Assembly (NCBI GenBank): GCA_006226595.1
Contig: SBGP01000077.1
Location: 62,001-126,000 of the forward strand
Direction: 5' to 3'
Length of the DNA: 64,000 nucleotides
Source: Deltaproteobacteria bacterium
GTDB lineage: Bacteria > Myxococcota_A > UBA796 > GCA-2862545
Below are positions 17,042-26,962 of the stretch, piece after piece. The translations under genes were made by a program, and so were the position numbers. The notes under the pieces are model-generated. The model did not search any database. It was not told the origin of the DNA and saw only the letters and a program-made list of their open reading frames with translations. Each line of letters starts with the position of its first letter. The first letter of the stretch is position 1.

Positions 17042-17790
17042 CCGACCGCTCTCAGCTCCCGATGGAGGCCTCGCTCACCGAGGCACAGCTCTTCGAGCTC
17101 GACGCCCTGCAGACCGAGCTCGTCCAGCTGCAGCACGCGATGTCCGAGGACGGACGCCGTCTCGTCATCCTGTTCGAAGGTCGCGACACCGCCGGCAAGG
17201 GCGGCGCCATCCTGCGGTTCATGCGCTACCTCAACCCCCGCCAGGCCCGCACCGTCGCGCTCTCCAAGCCCAGCGACCGCGAGCGCGGGGAGTGGTACTT
17301 CCAGCGCTACATCCGCCACCTGCCCACCTCCGGAGAGATGGTGCTCTTCGACCGGAGCTGGTACAACCGCGCGGTGGTCGAGCCGGGTCTCGGGTTCTGC
17401 ACCGACGCGGAGTACGAGCAGTTCCTCGACCAGGTGCCCGTGTTCGAGGGCATGCTCGCCGCCGAGGGCATCACGCTCATCAAGCTCTGGTTCTCGATCT
17501 CGAAGCAGACCCAGCAGGAGCGGCTCGACGCGCGGCGCTTCGACCCGCGAAAGCAGTGGAAGCTGTCGCCGGTCGACCAGATGGCGCAGGACCACTGGGA
17601 GCGGTTCACGGAGCTGAAAGAGGCGATGTACCAGCGCACGAGCACGCCCGACGCGCCATGGTTCATCGTGAAGGGCGAGGACAAGTACCTCGCGCGCACC
17701 GAGGCGATGCGGCACGTGCTGCACGTCATGGGCTGCGAGTCCACTCACCGCCTGACCCCGGACCCCGCGGTGCTCGCGCGCTATGCGTAG
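17038..17790 (+). CDS. ppk2: Polyphosphate kinase 2 (PPK2)
   Basis: A 250-residue PPK2, the full size of a one-domain (class I) enzyme. The Walker A loop is GRDTAGKGG (about residues 45-53), the Walker B/catalytic Asp lies in VLFDRSWYNRA, and the lid segment RFDPRKQWKLSPVDQMA is present. PPK2 enzymes transfer phosphate between polyphosphate and nucleotides, usually making GTP or ATP at the expense of polyphosphate. ATG overlaps the stop of a 22-codon upstream ORF (ATGA); GAGGG 8 nt upstream could also serve as its SD. It is the only gene in the unit besides the mini-ORF before a Nudix gene 115 bp downstream. Confidence 0.95.
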   Translation: MTDRSQLPMEASLTEAQLFELDALQTELVQLQHAMSEDGRRLVILFEGRDTAGKGGAILRFMRYLNPRQARTVALSKPSDRERGEWYFQRYIRHLPTSGEMVLFDRSWYNRAVVEPGLGFCTDAEYEQFLDQVPVFEGMLAAEGITLIKLWFSISKQTQQERLDARRFDPRKQWKLSPVDQMAQDHWERFTELKEAMYQRTSTPDAPWFIVKGEDKYLARTEAMRHVLHVMGCESTHRLTPDPAVLARYA

Positions 17791-17882
17791 CCGCCGCTCC
17801 TCGAGCCAGGTCTCGACCTCCTTGGCGCGGTGAGCCTGGACGGTCTCCGGACGGGTCGCCGTGATGGGCGCACGCCGCCGGT

Positions 17883-17888
17883 TAGCCT
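17883..17888 (+). promoter_or_regulatory. Putative -10 box (TAGCCT) of the Nudix gene
   Basis: TAGCCT, 16 nt before the ATG at 17905, followed by AGGAGG. Confidence 0.4.
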
Positions 17889-17904
17889 GGAGACAGGAGG
17901 CCTC

Positions 17905-18318
17905 ATGCAGTTCGGCGAGCCACCCGAGGGCCCGTTTCGCGAGCGCCCCGGCGCGTATGCCGTCATCCTCGACCACACGGGGAGAGTCGCGGTGGCGTGC
18001 GTCGGAGAGGCCGCGCACCTGCCCGGCGGCGGCATCGAGGAGGGCGAGACCCCGCTCGACGCCCTGCACCGCGAGGTCTTCGAGGAGACCGGTCTCGGGG
18101 TCTCCATCGTCCAGCCCCTCGGCGTGGCCCGGCAGTACGTACGCTTTCGCGGCGAGGACTGGAACAAGATCGGCCACTTCTACGCGTGCCGACCCGTGCG
18201 CTTCGGCGAGCCCGTCGAGATCGACCACGAGCTCGCGTGGTGGAGGCCGGCCCAGGCGCTGAGCGGGCTCCACCACCCGTACTACACCTGGGCCCTGCTA
18301 CGGGCCCTGCGCAGCTAG
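17905..18318 (+). CDS. Nudix hydrolase
   Basis: A 137-residue single-domain Nudix protein. The Nudix box GGGIEEGETPLDALHREVFEETG (written here in parts: G-x5-E-x7-REVFEETG) is complete, so it should hydrolyse a nucleoside diphosphate linked to another moiety in a Mg2+-dependent way; the substrate is not predictable. The start is fixed by AGGAGG 6 nt before ATG and a TAGCCT box further upstream, rather than by the longer frame that begins at 17830. Its stop overlaps the convergent hemerythrin-like gene by 4 bp. Confidence 0.85.
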   Translation: MQFGEPPEGPFRERPGAYAVILDHTGRVAVACVGEAAHLPGGGIEEGETPLDALHREVFEETGLGVSIVQPLGVARQYVRFRGEDWNKIGHFYACRPVRFGEPVEIDHELAWWRPAQALSGLHHPYYTWALLRALRS

Positions 18319-18965
18319 GCGAGGGCCTCGACGCGCTCACAGAGCATGGACCACTGCGCGGGCACGAGCCCATCGGCGAGCCAGGTCCGCGTGCGCGCGA
18401 ACACCTCCGGCGGCTGCACCCGCGAGAGCATGGTGACGTAGGCGACCGCCTCGTCATCGGGGTTGCGGGCGACGATCCACGGGATGAGCACCGGAAACTG
18501 CTCCTTCGGGATCACCGCGAGGATGGCCTGGATGATGCCCCCCTGCTCCGGTGGACTGAACAGCTCCTCGGTCTTCGGCCACAGCTCGTTCTCTTCGCGA
18601 GACATGTGGGCATCGCTGTGGTCGCGCAGGTGCGCGAGCTCGGCCTGGATCGCGGCGAGCTCGTCGGCCGTGCCACACGACGCGATGGCCTCGGCGAGCT
18701 TGCCGAGAACGACCTTCTCGTCCGCGTGGTCCTGGGAGTAGGCCGCGCACAGCGGTCCCGCGCGCTCGTCGAGGGTCCCGAAGTAGCCCTCGTCCTCCCC
18801 AATGGCGTGCCCGATGAGGGCGTCGGCGAGCAGGCCGAAGTCGTCCCCGAGGGCGGCGACCTCGGCCGGGTCCTCGATGGACGCGGCCCGATCGGCGAGC
18901 GAAGCCGTCTCGTTGCGAATGGCGGTGTGTACGAAGCGAAGTCCTCGGATCGGTCCTGGCGGCAT
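18315..18965 (-). CDS. Hemerythrin-like HHE-domain protein
   Basis: A 216-residue all-helical protein with two His-rich stretches arranged as in hemerythrin-like cation-binding proteins: a first His at residue 13, then HAIGEDEGYF, DHADE, and HLRDHSDAHMSREENELWP near residue 115. These could bind a di-iron centre used for O2/NO sensing or iron storage. There is no signal peptide, so it is cytoplasmic. GGAGGG precedes the ATG, and TAGGGT (18983-18988, minus) lies 17 nt upstream. It overlaps the Nudix stop by 4 bp. Confidence 0.75.
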   Translation of the reverse strand: MPPGPIRGLRFVHTAIRNETASLADRAASIEDPAEVAALGDDFGLLADALIGHAIGEDEGYFGTLDERAGPLCAAYSQDHADEKVVLGKLAEAIASCGTADELAAIQAELAHLRDHSDAHMSREENELWPKTEELFSPPEQGGIIQAILAVIPKEQFPVLIPWIVARNPDDEAVAYVTMLSRVQPPEVFARTRTWLADGLVPAQWSMLCERVEALA

Positions 18966-18982
18966 GAGCCCTCCCTGGCGGC

Positions 18983-18988
18983 ACCCTA
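18983..18988 (-). promoter_or_regulatory. Putative -10 box (TAGGGT) of the hemerythrin-like gene
   Basis: TAGGGT on the minus strand, 17 nt before the start codon; recurrent TAnnnT box. Confidence 0.4.
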
Positions 18989-19106
18989 CCGCTGGCCGCC
19001 CGTAGCTTCAGCCGCGGGTTCACCAACCCGCGCCGCACAGGGATCCACACGTTGCCCCTCGCCTCCCCACCCCCTGGGACGCGCGCCCGAGGCCGGCCCG
19101 CAGACG

Positions 19107-21557
19107 CTACGACCGGGTCGGAAGCACGGCCTTCAGGACCTCCAGGGAGAGCGCGCTGACCACGAACACGCCGCCGATCGCCTGCCAGTCCGCCACGGTG
19201 AGCGGGACCAGGTGGAACGCGCCCGCCAGCGGTGTGTACAGCAACACCAGGTGCACGACCGCGACGCCGGCGATCGCCCGCAGCAGCCACGGGTTGCCTC
19301 GCAGCCCCACCCGCCACAGGGGAAGCTCCGAGCGCGCGGACATGGCGAGGAACAGCTCGATGGCGATGGCCAGCGTGATGGTCGACGAGCGGATCTCGTC
19401 GATCGGCTCACCGGCCTGGTAGCGCCACAGGAAGAAGCCCATGATCGACGCGAAGCCGAGCAGGGCCGCGCCCACGAGCTGAGCCATGCTGCCCGCGAGC
19501 AGGTGCTGGTGCGCCGGCCGCGGAGGCCGCTGCATGACCCCGGGTACCGCAGGCTCGTTGGCCAGCGCCAGCGCCGGCGGCCCGTCGGTCATCAGGTTGA
19601 GCCACAGGATGTGGATGGGCAGCAGCGGCAGCGGCAGGTTGAAGGCAACGGCGGTGAGCACCACAAGCAGTTCGTCGAAGTTCGCGCGGAGCAGGAAGAG
19701 CACGAAGCGTCGGATGTTGTCGTGGATACGGCGCCCCTCGCGCACGGCGTGGACGATGGTCGCGAAGTGGTCGTCGGCGAGCACGACGGCCGCAGCCTCG
19801 CGCGCGACGTCGGTGCCCCGCAGCCCCATGGCCACCCCCACGTGGGCCCGCTTGAGCGCGGGCGCATCGTTCACGCCGTCGCCGGACATCGCCACCACCT
19901 CGCCGTTCGCGAGCAGCGCCTCGCACAGGGCGACCTTGTGCTGGGGTGAGACGCGCGCGTAGATCGCCGTGTCTCGGACGTCCTCGCGGAGCGCCTGCTC
20001 GTCGAGTTCGTCGAGCTCGCGGCCGGTGCGCACCCGTCCCTCGATGCCGACCTGGGCGCCGATGGCCGCCGCGGTGAGCGGGTCGTCGCCGGTGATCATC
20101 ACCGTGCGAATGCCCGCCTGACGGGCCTCGGCCACCGCCTCGCGCACGCCGCCACGCGGCGGGTCGGTCATGCCGACCCAGCCCACCACGCGCAGGCCGC
20201 CGTCCCCTGCTTCCGCCGCCGCGAGCACGCGCAAGCCCCGGCGTCCCGCTGCCTCGGTCTCCTCGGCGAGCCAGGCGGGAACCGCATCGGCCAGTGCGGC
20301 GAGCTTCTCGGGGCTGCCCTTGAGGAACACGCGACCGCCATGGCGGGTGCGCATGTACTTGGCCTCGGAGGTGAACGGGACCTCCTCCTCGTCGATGGGA
20401 AGCCGCTGCGCACCGATCGCCTCTGCCCACGCGAGCAGCGCGAGCTCGGTGGGGTCTCCCGCATCGGGAAGGTCGCCGTGGCTGCACGAGGCGAACACCG
20501 TGGCAAGGGCGACCTCGTCGAGGCCGTCGCCCCGGTGCTCGACCACGGTCATGCGGTTCTCGGTGATGGTGCCGGTCTTGTCGGAGCACACCACCGTCAC
20601 CGCCCCGAGGGTCTCGAGAGCGTCGAGGCGTCGCACCAGCGCGTTCTGGCGGGCCATGCGCCGCACGCCGAGCGCGAAGCACACGGTGACCACCGCCGGC
20701 AGCCCCTCAGGCACCGCACTCACCGCGAGGCTCGTCGCGATGAGCAGCACCTCGAGCACGTGCAGCTCGCGGAGCAGCCCGACGAGCGCGACCAGGCCAC
20801 AGAGCACGAGCGCGACGACGCCGAGGTTGCGACCCAGCTGCTGCAGGCGCTGCTGAAGCGGCGTCATCGGGATGTGGGTCTCCGCGACCAGCGTGGCGAT
20901 CTGCCCGAGCTGTGTGTGCACGCCCGTCGCCGAGACCACCGCCTCCCCCGCCCCGCGCGTGACCAGCGTGCCCGCGAACACCTCGCTGTTCCGCTCGGCC
21001 AGCGGCGCCCCGGCCTCGGCCGGGTCGAGCGACTTGACCACCGGCTCCGCCTCGCCGGTCAGCGTGGACTCGTCCACCGTGAGGTGGCTGACGTGCACGA
21101 GGCGCGCATCCGCCGACAAGCGGTCCCCCGCCTCGAGCAACAGCCGGTCGCCGGGCACGAGCTCGGCCGCGTCGACGAGGACCACGGTTCCGTCGCGTCG
21201 CACCCGGGCCCGAGGTGCGTGCAGGCGGTCGAGCTCCGCAATGGCGCGCTCGGCCTGATACTCCTGAGCGATGCCCAGCGTGGCGTTGAGCACCAGGATC
21301 ACGCCGATGACGAACGCGTCGAGAAAGCGACCGAGCGTGAGGGGTCCACCCTCGAGGAATGGGGTCGCGATGCTGATCGCGAGCGCCGCGAGCAGGATGT
21401 ACACGAGCGCATCCTGCAGCTGACGGCGGACCAGCGCGAACAGCGAGCGCGGCGCCTCGGGCAGGCGGTTGGGCCCCCACTCCGCCAGCGCCTGCTGGAC
21501 CTCTTCCGCGCTCAGGCCCGGCGCACCGTTGCCACGGGGCTCGAGAGGCTCCGTCAT
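19107..21557 (-). CDS. P-type cation-transporting ATPase (type II)
   Basis: An 816-residue P2-type ATPase. The N-terminal cation-ATPase domain precedes two helices (about 48-95), the actuator loop with LTGE (167-169 TGE), the ion-path motif PEGLP (283-287), the phosphorylation site DKTGT (Asp326), the nucleotide-domain TGD, and the hinge SGDGVNDAPALK. About eight helices follow or precede, and the protein ends about 80 residues earlier than typical SERCA/PMCA-like members. It should export Ca2+, or possibly Na+/H+, at the inner membrane using ATP. It starts 6 bp after the ppsA stop, so both belong to one operon and share the sigma-54-type promoter at 23993. Confidence 0.9.
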   Translation of the reverse strand: MTEPLEPRGNGAPGLSAEEVQQALAEWGPNRLPEAPRSLFALVRRQLQDALVYILLAALAISIATPFLEGGPLTLGRFLDAFVIGVILVLNATLGIAQEYQAERAIAELDRLHAPRARVRRDGTVVLVDAAELVPGDRLLLEAGDRLSADARLVHVSHLTVDESTLTGEAEPVVKSLDPAEAGAPLAERNSEVFAGTLVTRGAGEAVVSATGVHTQLGQIATLVAETHIPMTPLQQRLQQLGRNLGVVALVLCGLVALVGLLRELHVLEVLLIATSLAVSAVPEGLPAVVTVCFALGVRRMARQNALVRRLDALETLGAVTVVCSDKTGTITENRMTVVEHRGDGLDEVALATVFASCSHGDLPDAGDPTELALLAWAEAIGAQRLPIDEEEVPFTSEAKYMRTRHGGRVFLKGSPEKLAALADAVPAWLAEETEAAGRRGLRVLAAAEAGDGGLRVVGWVGMTDPPRGGVREAVAEARQAGIRTVMITGDDPLTAAAIGAQVGIEGRVRTGRELDELDEQALREDVRDTAIYARVSPQHKVALCEALLANGEVVAMSGDGVNDAPALKRAHVGVAMGLRGTDVAREAAAVVLADDHFATIVHAVREGRRIHDNIRRFVLFLLRANFDELLVVLTAVAFNLPLPLLPIHILWLNLMTDGPPALALANEPAVPGVMQRPPRPAHQHLLAGSMAQLVGAALLGFASIMGFFLWRYQAGEPIDEIRSSTITLAIAIELFLAMSARSELPLWRVGLRGNPWLLRAIAGVAVVHLVLLYTPLAGAFHLVPLTVADWQAIGGVFVVSALSLEVLKAVLPTRS

Positions 21558-21563
21558 CTCACC

Positions 21564-23969
21564 TCACCTCGTCTCGCTCGCCTCGGCACGCGCGATCACC
21601 TGGATAGCCCGGGCGACCGCATCTGGTGTGAGGCTGATCGAGCGAATACCATGGGCGACAAGAAACGCGGCGAACTCGGGGTGATCCGAGGGTGCCTGCC
21701 CGCAGATGCCCACCGGCGTGCTCGTGGCGTGCGCGCGCTCGAGCAACATCGCAATCGCGCGGCGCAGCGCGGGCCCCTCGTCGTCGAACATCACCGAGAC
21801 CTCGGACGAGTCGCGGTCGACGCCGTACACGAGCTGGGTCAGGTCGTTCGAGCCGATGGAGAAGCCATCGAAGCGCGCTGCGAACTCCTCGGCCAGCAGG
21901 ACATTCGCAGGGATCTCCGCCATGACCCACACCCGCGGTCCGCCCTCGGCGCCCCGCACGATGCCGCCCTCGGCCATCACCGCGAGCACGGCATCGCCCT
22001 CCTCGGGGGTGCGACAGAACGGCACCATCACCTCGAGGTTGGTGAGTCCCATGACCTCGCGCACGCGGCGCACCGCGGCCACCTCCATCAAGAAGGCTGG
22101 CTTGAACCTCGGATCCCGGTAGCGGGACGCGCCGCGCCAGCCGATCATCGGGTTGGCCTCGACAGGCTCGAACAGCGCCCCCCCGAGCAGGCCGGCGTAC
22201 TCGTTGGTCTTGAAGTCCGAGAAGCGCACGATCACCGGGCGCGGCCAGAACGCCGAGGTCAAGGTCGCGATGCCCTCGGCGAGTCGGCTCGTGTACCACT
22301 CCACCGGGTCGGTGCCGCCGGTGCGCTCCGCAAGGGCCGCGCGGGTGTCGTCGTCGAGCCGCTCGGGCTGCAGGATGGCCGTGGGGTGCACGCCAATCCA
22401 CGACGAGAGGATGAACTCCATGCGCGCCAGGCCGACGCCATCCACGGGCAGCTGGGCGAGGTCGAAGGCCGTGTCCGGGTCCCCCGCGTTGACCATGACC
22501 TTCGTGCGCAGGTCCGCGGGTCGCTCGAGAGGGATCTCCTCGATGTCGATGTCGGCCAATCCCTCATACACGCGACCGGTCGAGCCCTCGGCGCAGCTCA
22601 CCGTGGCGTGCGGGGTCCCGGCGAGGGCCTGCATGGCGCCGGCCGCGCCGACGAGCGCCGGCAGGCCGTGCTCGCGGGCGACGATGGCGGCGTGCGAGGT
22701 TCGGCCGCCGCGCTCGGTGACGATGGCCGCGCAGCGCTTCATGACCGGCTCCCAGTCCGGGTCGGTGCTCTCGGCGACGAGGACGTCACCGTCCTCGACC
22801 GACGCCATCGCGCTGGGATCGGCGACGACGCGGACCGCGCCGGCCGCGGCCGCCGAGCCCACGGCGAGCCCTTCCACGAGCGAAGGTCCGGCCGGGCGGA
22901 CCCGGTACCGGCGCACGAACGCATCCGTGCTCTGCGCGTGCACGGTCTCGGGACGGGCCTGGAGGATGAACAACTCGCCGGTGACGCCGTCCCGCGCCCA
23001 CTCGATGTCCATCGGCGTAGGCGTGCCGCGCTGCGTCGAGAACCAGTCCTCGATGCGCATGGCCCAGTCCGCGAGGGTGAGCACCTCGGCGTCGGTCACG
23101 GTCCACTGCGCCTGTCTCTCGGCCTCGACGGCCTGCTCGAGCGTGCGTCCATCCGGGTCGAGGACCATCTCCACGCGCTTGGTGCCCAGCTGCCGGCGCA
23201 CGATCGACGCGAAGCCCTGCCTTGCCGTGGGCTTGTGCACGTGGAACGCATCCGGCATCACCCGTCCCTGGACCACGGTCTCGCCGAGCCCCCACGCCGA
23301 GGTGAGGTACACGAAGTCGCGGTGCCCGGAGTCGGGGTCGAGGGTGAACAGGACTCCCGAAGCCCCCGTGTCCGCGTGGACGAGGCGCTGCACGCCGACG
23401 GACAGGGCCACCTGCAGGTGCTCGAAGCCATTGTGGGTGCGGTAGCTGATCGCACGGGCGGTGAACAGGCTCGCGAAGCAGTCGCGGGTCCGCTCGACCA
23501 CGTCATCCGCACCCACGACGTGCAGGTAGGTCTCCTGCTGCCCGGCAAAGCTCGCCGTCGGCAGGTCCTCGGCGGTCGCCGACGAGCGCACGGCCGTGGC
23601 GACCTCGTCGACGCCAGACCGCCGGCAGAGCTCGGCATAGGCCTCGCGAATGGCGCGCTCGAGCTCGGGAGGGAATGCACCCGCGCGGATGCGCTCGCGA
23701 ATCGCGCGCGCCCGCTGCTCGAGCGCCGTCACGTCGCGCACGTCGAGGTCGGCGAGCTCACGGGCAATCGGCCCCTCGAGCTCGTTGTGCGCGAGGAAGG
23801 ACCGATAGGCCCCCGCCGTCACCGCGAAGCCGTCGGGCACGCGCACCCCGGTGGGCACGAGCTGCGAGATCAACTCGCCCAGCGCTGCGTTCTTGCCGCC
23901 GACCTGAGCGAGGTCCTTCGAGCGCAGCTGGTCGAACCACAGAATCGACGCGTCCGGTGTCACAGGCAT
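21564..23969 (-). CDS. ppsA: Phosphoenolpyruvate synthase
   Basis: An 801-residue PEP synthase (pyruvate, water dikinase), full length for the family. The N-terminal ATP-grasp part (about 1-340) begins with the SKDLAQVGGKNAALGE motif; the swivelling domain holds the phospho-histidine signature GGRTSHAAIVAREHG (His426); the C-terminal PEP/pyruvate barrel ends with the active-site CGQAPSDHPEFA segment. It converts pyruvate and ATP to PEP, AMP and phosphate, supporting gluconeogenesis. GGGAGG precedes the ATG. A perfect -24/-12 promoter lies just upstream, implying activation by sigma-54. The P-type ATPase gene follows 6 bp downstream. Confidence 0.95.
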   Translation of the reverse strand: MPVTPDASILWFDQLRSKDLAQVGGKNAALGELISQLVPTGVRVPDGFAVTAGAYRSFLAHNELEGPIARELADLDVRDVTALEQRARAIRERIRAGAFPPELERAIREAYAELCRRSGVDEVATAVRSSATAEDLPTASFAGQQETYLHVVGADDVVERTRDCFASLFTARAISYRTHNGFEHLQVALSVGVQRLVHADTGASGVLFTLDPDSGHRDFVYLTSAWGLGETVVQGRVMPDAFHVHKPTARQGFASIVRRQLGTKRVEMVLDPDGRTLEQAVEAERQAQWTVTDAEVLTLADWAMRIEDWFSTQRGTPTPMDIEWARDGVTGELFILQARPETVHAQSTDAFVRRYRVRPAGPSLVEGLAVGSAAAAGAVRVVADPSAMASVEDGDVLVAESTDPDWEPVMKRCAAIVTERGGRTSHAAIVAREHGLPALVGAAGAMQALAGTPHATVSCAEGSTGRVYEGLADIDIEEIPLERPADLRTKVMVNAGDPDTAFDLAQLPVDGVGLARMEFILSSWIGVHPTAILQPERLDDDTRAALAERTGGTDPVEWYTSRLAEGIATLTSAFWPRPVIVRFSDFKTNEYAGLLGGALFEPVEANPMIGWRGASRYRDPRFKPAFLMEVAAVRRVREVMGLTNLEVMVPFCRTPEEGDAVLAVMAEGGIVRGAEGGPRVWVMAEIPANVLLAEEFAARFDGFSIGSNDLTQLVYGVDRDSSEVSVMFDDEGPALRRAIAMLLERAHATSTPVGICGQAPSDHPEFAAFLVAHGIRSISLTPDAVARAIQVIARAEASETR

Positions 23970-23992
23970 GGAGCCTCCCTGCTCTCACCTCC

Positions 23993-24008
23993 AGCAAGCG
24001 TCGTGCCA
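23993..24008 (-). promoter_or_regulatory. Sigma-54-type promoter of ppsA (perfect consensus)
   Basis: On the minus strand this reads TGGCACGACGCTTGCT, an exact match to TGGCAC-R-N4-TTGC-W. The predicted start (~23982) leaves a ~13-nt leader holding the GGGAGG SD of ppsA. The site lies in the 76-bp gap to the divergent flavoprotein gene. Confidence 0.7.
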
Positions 24009-24023
24009 GACTCTCGCCGAGGT

Positions 24024-24029
24024 TAGGCT
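24024..24029 (+). promoter_or_regulatory. Putative -10 box (TAGGCT) of the flavoprotein gene at 24046
   Basis: TAGGCT, 16 nt before the ATG at 24046, followed by the GGAGG SD. Confidence 0.45.
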
Positions 24030-24045
24030 GAGGCTCGGAGGTCGC

Positions 24046-25272
24046 ATGCGCGTCGCCATCATCGGCGGAGGAAGCGCTGGGCTGGTGACGGCGTACCTGC
24101 TCGACCGGACACACGACGTCACCGTGCTCGAGAAGCAGCCCATCCTCGGCGGGCACGTGCGCACGCTCAACGGAAACGTGCTCACACCCCTCCCGTCGCA
24201 CCTGCGCCTGGATGCCGGTGTCATCGAGTTCGAGACCCGGAACTTTCCGCAGCTGATGCGGCTGTTCGACGAGCTGGGCTGCGAGACCCGCCCCGTGCGT
24301 GGCACCACGACCTTCTACAGCGCGGACGGGCACCACCACCTCTCTCCGGGCTCGATGCAGCGGGCGCAACACCCCTGGCCCCAGCGCATCCGCGAGCTGG
24401 TCGATCTCGTCGGCATGCGTGTTCAGGGTATGCGCTTCGAGCAGCGCACCGACGTCGCCGAGTCCCTGGCCGGCCGCCCTCTCGGAGACTTCCTCACCGA
24501 CGCCCCCACGGATCGCTGGCTGGCCCTGCTCACGACCTATGCCTACTCGATCCCCTACGAGCGGGTGCGCCAGGTCCCCGCGGCCCTCGCCGTCCCGATG
24601 CTCCACGCCTTCCTCCACGCCGAGAGCTGGGTGAGCCTCGTCGGCGGCGCGTGGTGCTACCTCGACCGAATCCTCGCCGGTCTCCGGGGCCCGGTGCACA
24701 CCGATGCGCACCTGACCTCGGTCGCCCGCGACGAGCGCGGCGTGACCCTGACCTTTGCGGGTGGCGAGCGCGCGCGCTTCGACAAGGTCGTGTTCGCGTG
24801 CCCTCCGGATCAGACCCTCGCGCTGCTCGCCGACCCCAGCGAAGCGGAGGTCCGGCGCTTCGGCGCGTGGCGCGCCAACCACGTCCACACGCTGGTCCAC
24901 ACCGATCGCCAGCCGTACGACCGCCGCAAGCTGGACGTGGCCACCGAGTTCGACGTGTTCGAGCTCGGCAGCGGACGCGGCGGCTACAACGCGTACCTCA
25001 ACGAGCTGTGCGGCCTTCCCGCCGACGGCCCCCAATACGGGCTCGCCTTTGGCATGGACGAGGAGATCCGGCCAGAGACCGTGCTCCATCGCCAGCCGCA
25101 CCACACCCCCGACTACACCGTCGAGGCCTACCGCTGGTGCTCCGAGATCCGGGCGACCAACGGGGAGCGGCACACCCTGCACGCGGGCGCCTGGCTAGGC
25201 AACGGGCTCCAGGAGGGCGCGATCTGCTCGGCGCTGGCCGTCTCGGACCGGCTCGGCGGCCACCGCCTGTGA
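24046..25272 (+). CDS. FAD-dependent amine oxidase-like oxidoreductase
   Basis: A 408-residue flavoprotein. The N-terminus has the dinucleotide-binding fold VAIIGGGSAGLVTAYLL with the acidic end of strand 2 in VTVLEKQPILGGHVRT, typical of the amine oxidase/protoporphyrinogen oxidase/phytoene desaturase superfamily. The C-terminal GAWLGNGLQEGAICSA segment closes the FAD site. The related NAD(P)-binding amine oxidase genes next to fatty-acid cyclopropanation clusters look similar, but no such partner is present. Substrate unknown. GGAGG is 5 nt from the ATG. It ends 1 bp before the stop of the convergent flavoprotein gene. Confidence 0.8.
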   Translation: MRVAIIGGGSAGLVTAYLLDRTHDVTVLEKQPILGGHVRTLNGNVLTPLPSHLRLDAGVIEFETRNFPQLMRLFDELGCETRPVRGTTTFYSADGHHHLSPGSMQRAQHPWPQRIRELVDLVGMRVQGMRFEQRTDVAESLAGRPLGDFLTDAPTDRWLALLTTYAYSIPYERVRQVPAALAVPMLHAFLHAESWVSLVGGAWCYLDRILAGLRGPVHTDAHLTSVARDERGVTLTFAGGERARFDKVVFACPPDQTLALLADPSEAEVRRFGAWRANHVHTLVHTDRQPYDRRKLDVATEFDVFELGSGRGGYNAYLNELCGLPADGPQYGLAFGMDEEIRPETVLHRQPHHTPDYTVEAYRWCSEIRATNGERHTLHAGAWLGNGLQEGAICSALAVSDRLGGHRL

Positions 25273-25273
25273 C

Positions 25274-26836
25274 TCATTCGTAGAGGAAGCGGTCTCCCGT
25301 CAGCTCCTCGTACAGGTTGGCGCCCGTCCAGAAGGTCCCCGCGAAGCCCGCGTAGCCCGACGAGGCGTTGCAGAACGAGAGTCCGGGGATCGACGACTCC
25401 CATGTCAGTCGCCCGGGACCCATGTTCTCGGGGGTCATGTTCGAGCCGTAGGAGTTGCCGCGCGGGCTGTTGACGTAGCGCTCGTTGGTGGTCGGGCTCC
25501 CGAGCATCTTGAACACGAGGTGCTCGGAGAAACCGGGCACGTAGTCGCGCTCGACGATGGCCACCATGCGCTCGAAGACCTCCTTCTTCTTCTGCGTGTA
25601 CGCCTTGGGCTTCGCAAAGCGCAGGTGCCGGAAGCGGTCGTAGTCGGCCACGGTGAGCAGCTCGACGATCTGGCGGTCGGGCGCGCAGTCCGTGCGCTCT
25701 TCGGTGAGCAGCGTGGGCACCGTCATCGCAAAGCTCGGCCGGCTGTAGTCGCCGAACTCGACCATCTCGCGAAACGCGACGTTGAGGTCGGACTGCTCGG
25801 TGTGGAACAGGTTCGAGCGGCCGAAGCCGTGCGCGCGCAGGTCGAGCCCCTCGACGACGCAGTAGGCCATGAAGTTCGACACGGAGTACTCGTAGTCGAG
25901 CTGCTTGCGGACCTTTCGACTGAACCGCTCGAGGCCGATGAGCTCGGCCGCGCGGCGCGGGTCCATGTTGCACACGACGTGCGCGCCGCCGAAGCGCGCC
26001 ACCTCGCCGGTGGCCACGCCGTCGGTGTCCACCGCCTCGGCCATCGCGCCGCACACGCGGTCACCGTCGAGCACGAAGGAGGTCACCCGCTGCTGGAGCA
26101 GGACCTCGCCACCATGGGCGCGGATCGTGGCCACCAGGGACTCGATGACGTGCTCGAAGTGACGGGTCGGGTAGTACGCCCCGCGCATGTACCCGGTGAA
26201 CAGCATCACCCAGGCGAAGAACGAGAGCTGGGCCGGCGGAAGCAGGAAGTCCGGCCACTGCAGCGCGAGCAGGGTCTGCGCGGGATGCGGCAGGCCGAAG
26301 CGGTCGAAGACGTCCTGCAGGGTCGCCTGGCGGTAGCGGATCAGCCGGCGGTAGCGGTGGGCCTTGGGCAGCATGCGCAGGCCGCGCTTGGAGGCGGGCG
26401 GCAGCGCCGCGATCTCGTCGGCCACCGCCATGACCTCGTCGACAAAGGCGGCGCAGGGGCCGGCGTGCTCCGGAAACAGCGCGGCAAGGCGCGCGGCGAG
26501 CACTGCGGGGTCCGACGGTATGTCGAGGGCGTAGCCGGGCATGCGCATGCGGTCGAAGCCGTCGGGGTCGAAGCGCTCGAAGGTGACCTCGTCCTCGAGC
26601 CCGAGCTTGCGCAGCACCCGCCCAACCGGCTCGTCCGGACCGCAGTTCCACACGTAGTGGAACTGGGCGTTGAAGCTCACGCGGTCCGCGCCCTCGCCGT
26701 AGTGGAACGTGTGCCCATAGCCGCCGGGCGCGTCGTGGGCCTCGAGCACGCGCACCACGCGCCCCGACCTCGCCATGAGTGCTCCGAATGCGAGGGCCGA
26801 CAGGCCGCTGCCGACGATGAGGTAGTCCGCTTGCAC
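25274..26836 (-). CDS. Phytoene-desaturase-like FAD oxidoreductase
   Basis: A 520-residue flavoprotein of the CrtI/carotenoid isomerase/retinol saturase type. It begins [18 protein letters not shown] (GxGxxA/G FAD site) followed by [18 protein letters not shown], and ends with [20 protein letters not shown], the C-terminal FAD contact. It should act on a polyene or other hydrophobic alkene, but no carotenoid synthesis gene is nearby. The start is a GTG at 26836, chosen because GGAGGGAG lies 6 nt upstream and no better codon follows. TAGGGT (26857-26862, minus) sits 20 nt upstream. Confidence 0.8.
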   Translation of the reverse strand: MQADYLIVGSGLSALAFGALMARSGRVVRVLEAHDAPGGYGHTFHYGEGADRVSFNAQFHYVWNCGPDEPVGRVLRKLGLEDEVTFERFDPDGFDRMRMPGYALDIPSDPAVLAARLAALFPEHAGPCAAFVDEVMAVADEIAALPPASKRGLRMLPKAHRYRRLIRYRQATLQDVFDRFGLPHPAQTLLALQWPDFLLPPAQLSFFAWVMLFTGYMRGAYYPTRHFEHVIESLVATIRAHGGEVLLQQRVTSFVLDGDRVCGAMAEAVDTDGVATGEVARFGGAHVVCNMDPRRAAELIGLERFSRKVRKQLDYEYSVSNFMAYCVVEGLDLRAHGFGRSNLFHTEQSDLNVAFREMVEFGDYSRPSFAMTVPTLLTEERTDCAPDRQIVELLTVADYDRFRHLRFAKPKAYTQKKKEVFERMVAIVERDYVPGFSEHLVFKMLGSPTTNERYVNSPRGNSYGSNMTPENMGPGRLTWESSIPGLSFCNASSGYAGFAGTFWTGANLYEELTGDRFLYE

Positions 26837-26856
26837 GATCGCTCCCTCCGAGGCTG

Positions 26857-26862
26857 ACCCTA
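26857..26862 (-). promoter_or_regulatory. Putative -10 box (TAGGGT) of the phytoene-desaturase-like gene
   Basis: TAGGGT on the minus strand, 20 nt before the GTG start at 26836; recurrent TAnnnT box. Confidence 0.4.
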
Positions 26863-26962
26863 CCCCGACGCACCGGCCGTGGGACCGGGGCGATTTCGCA
26901 CGAATGGCCGAGGCATTTCGCCCACCCCACACGCCGACCGCCGGGTCCATCGCGCTTCGCGC

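Noticed and set aside
20340-24026. 1,228-codon plus-strand frame
   Set aside because: Antisense of the P-type ATPase and ppsA, whose motifs are all in place on the minus strand.
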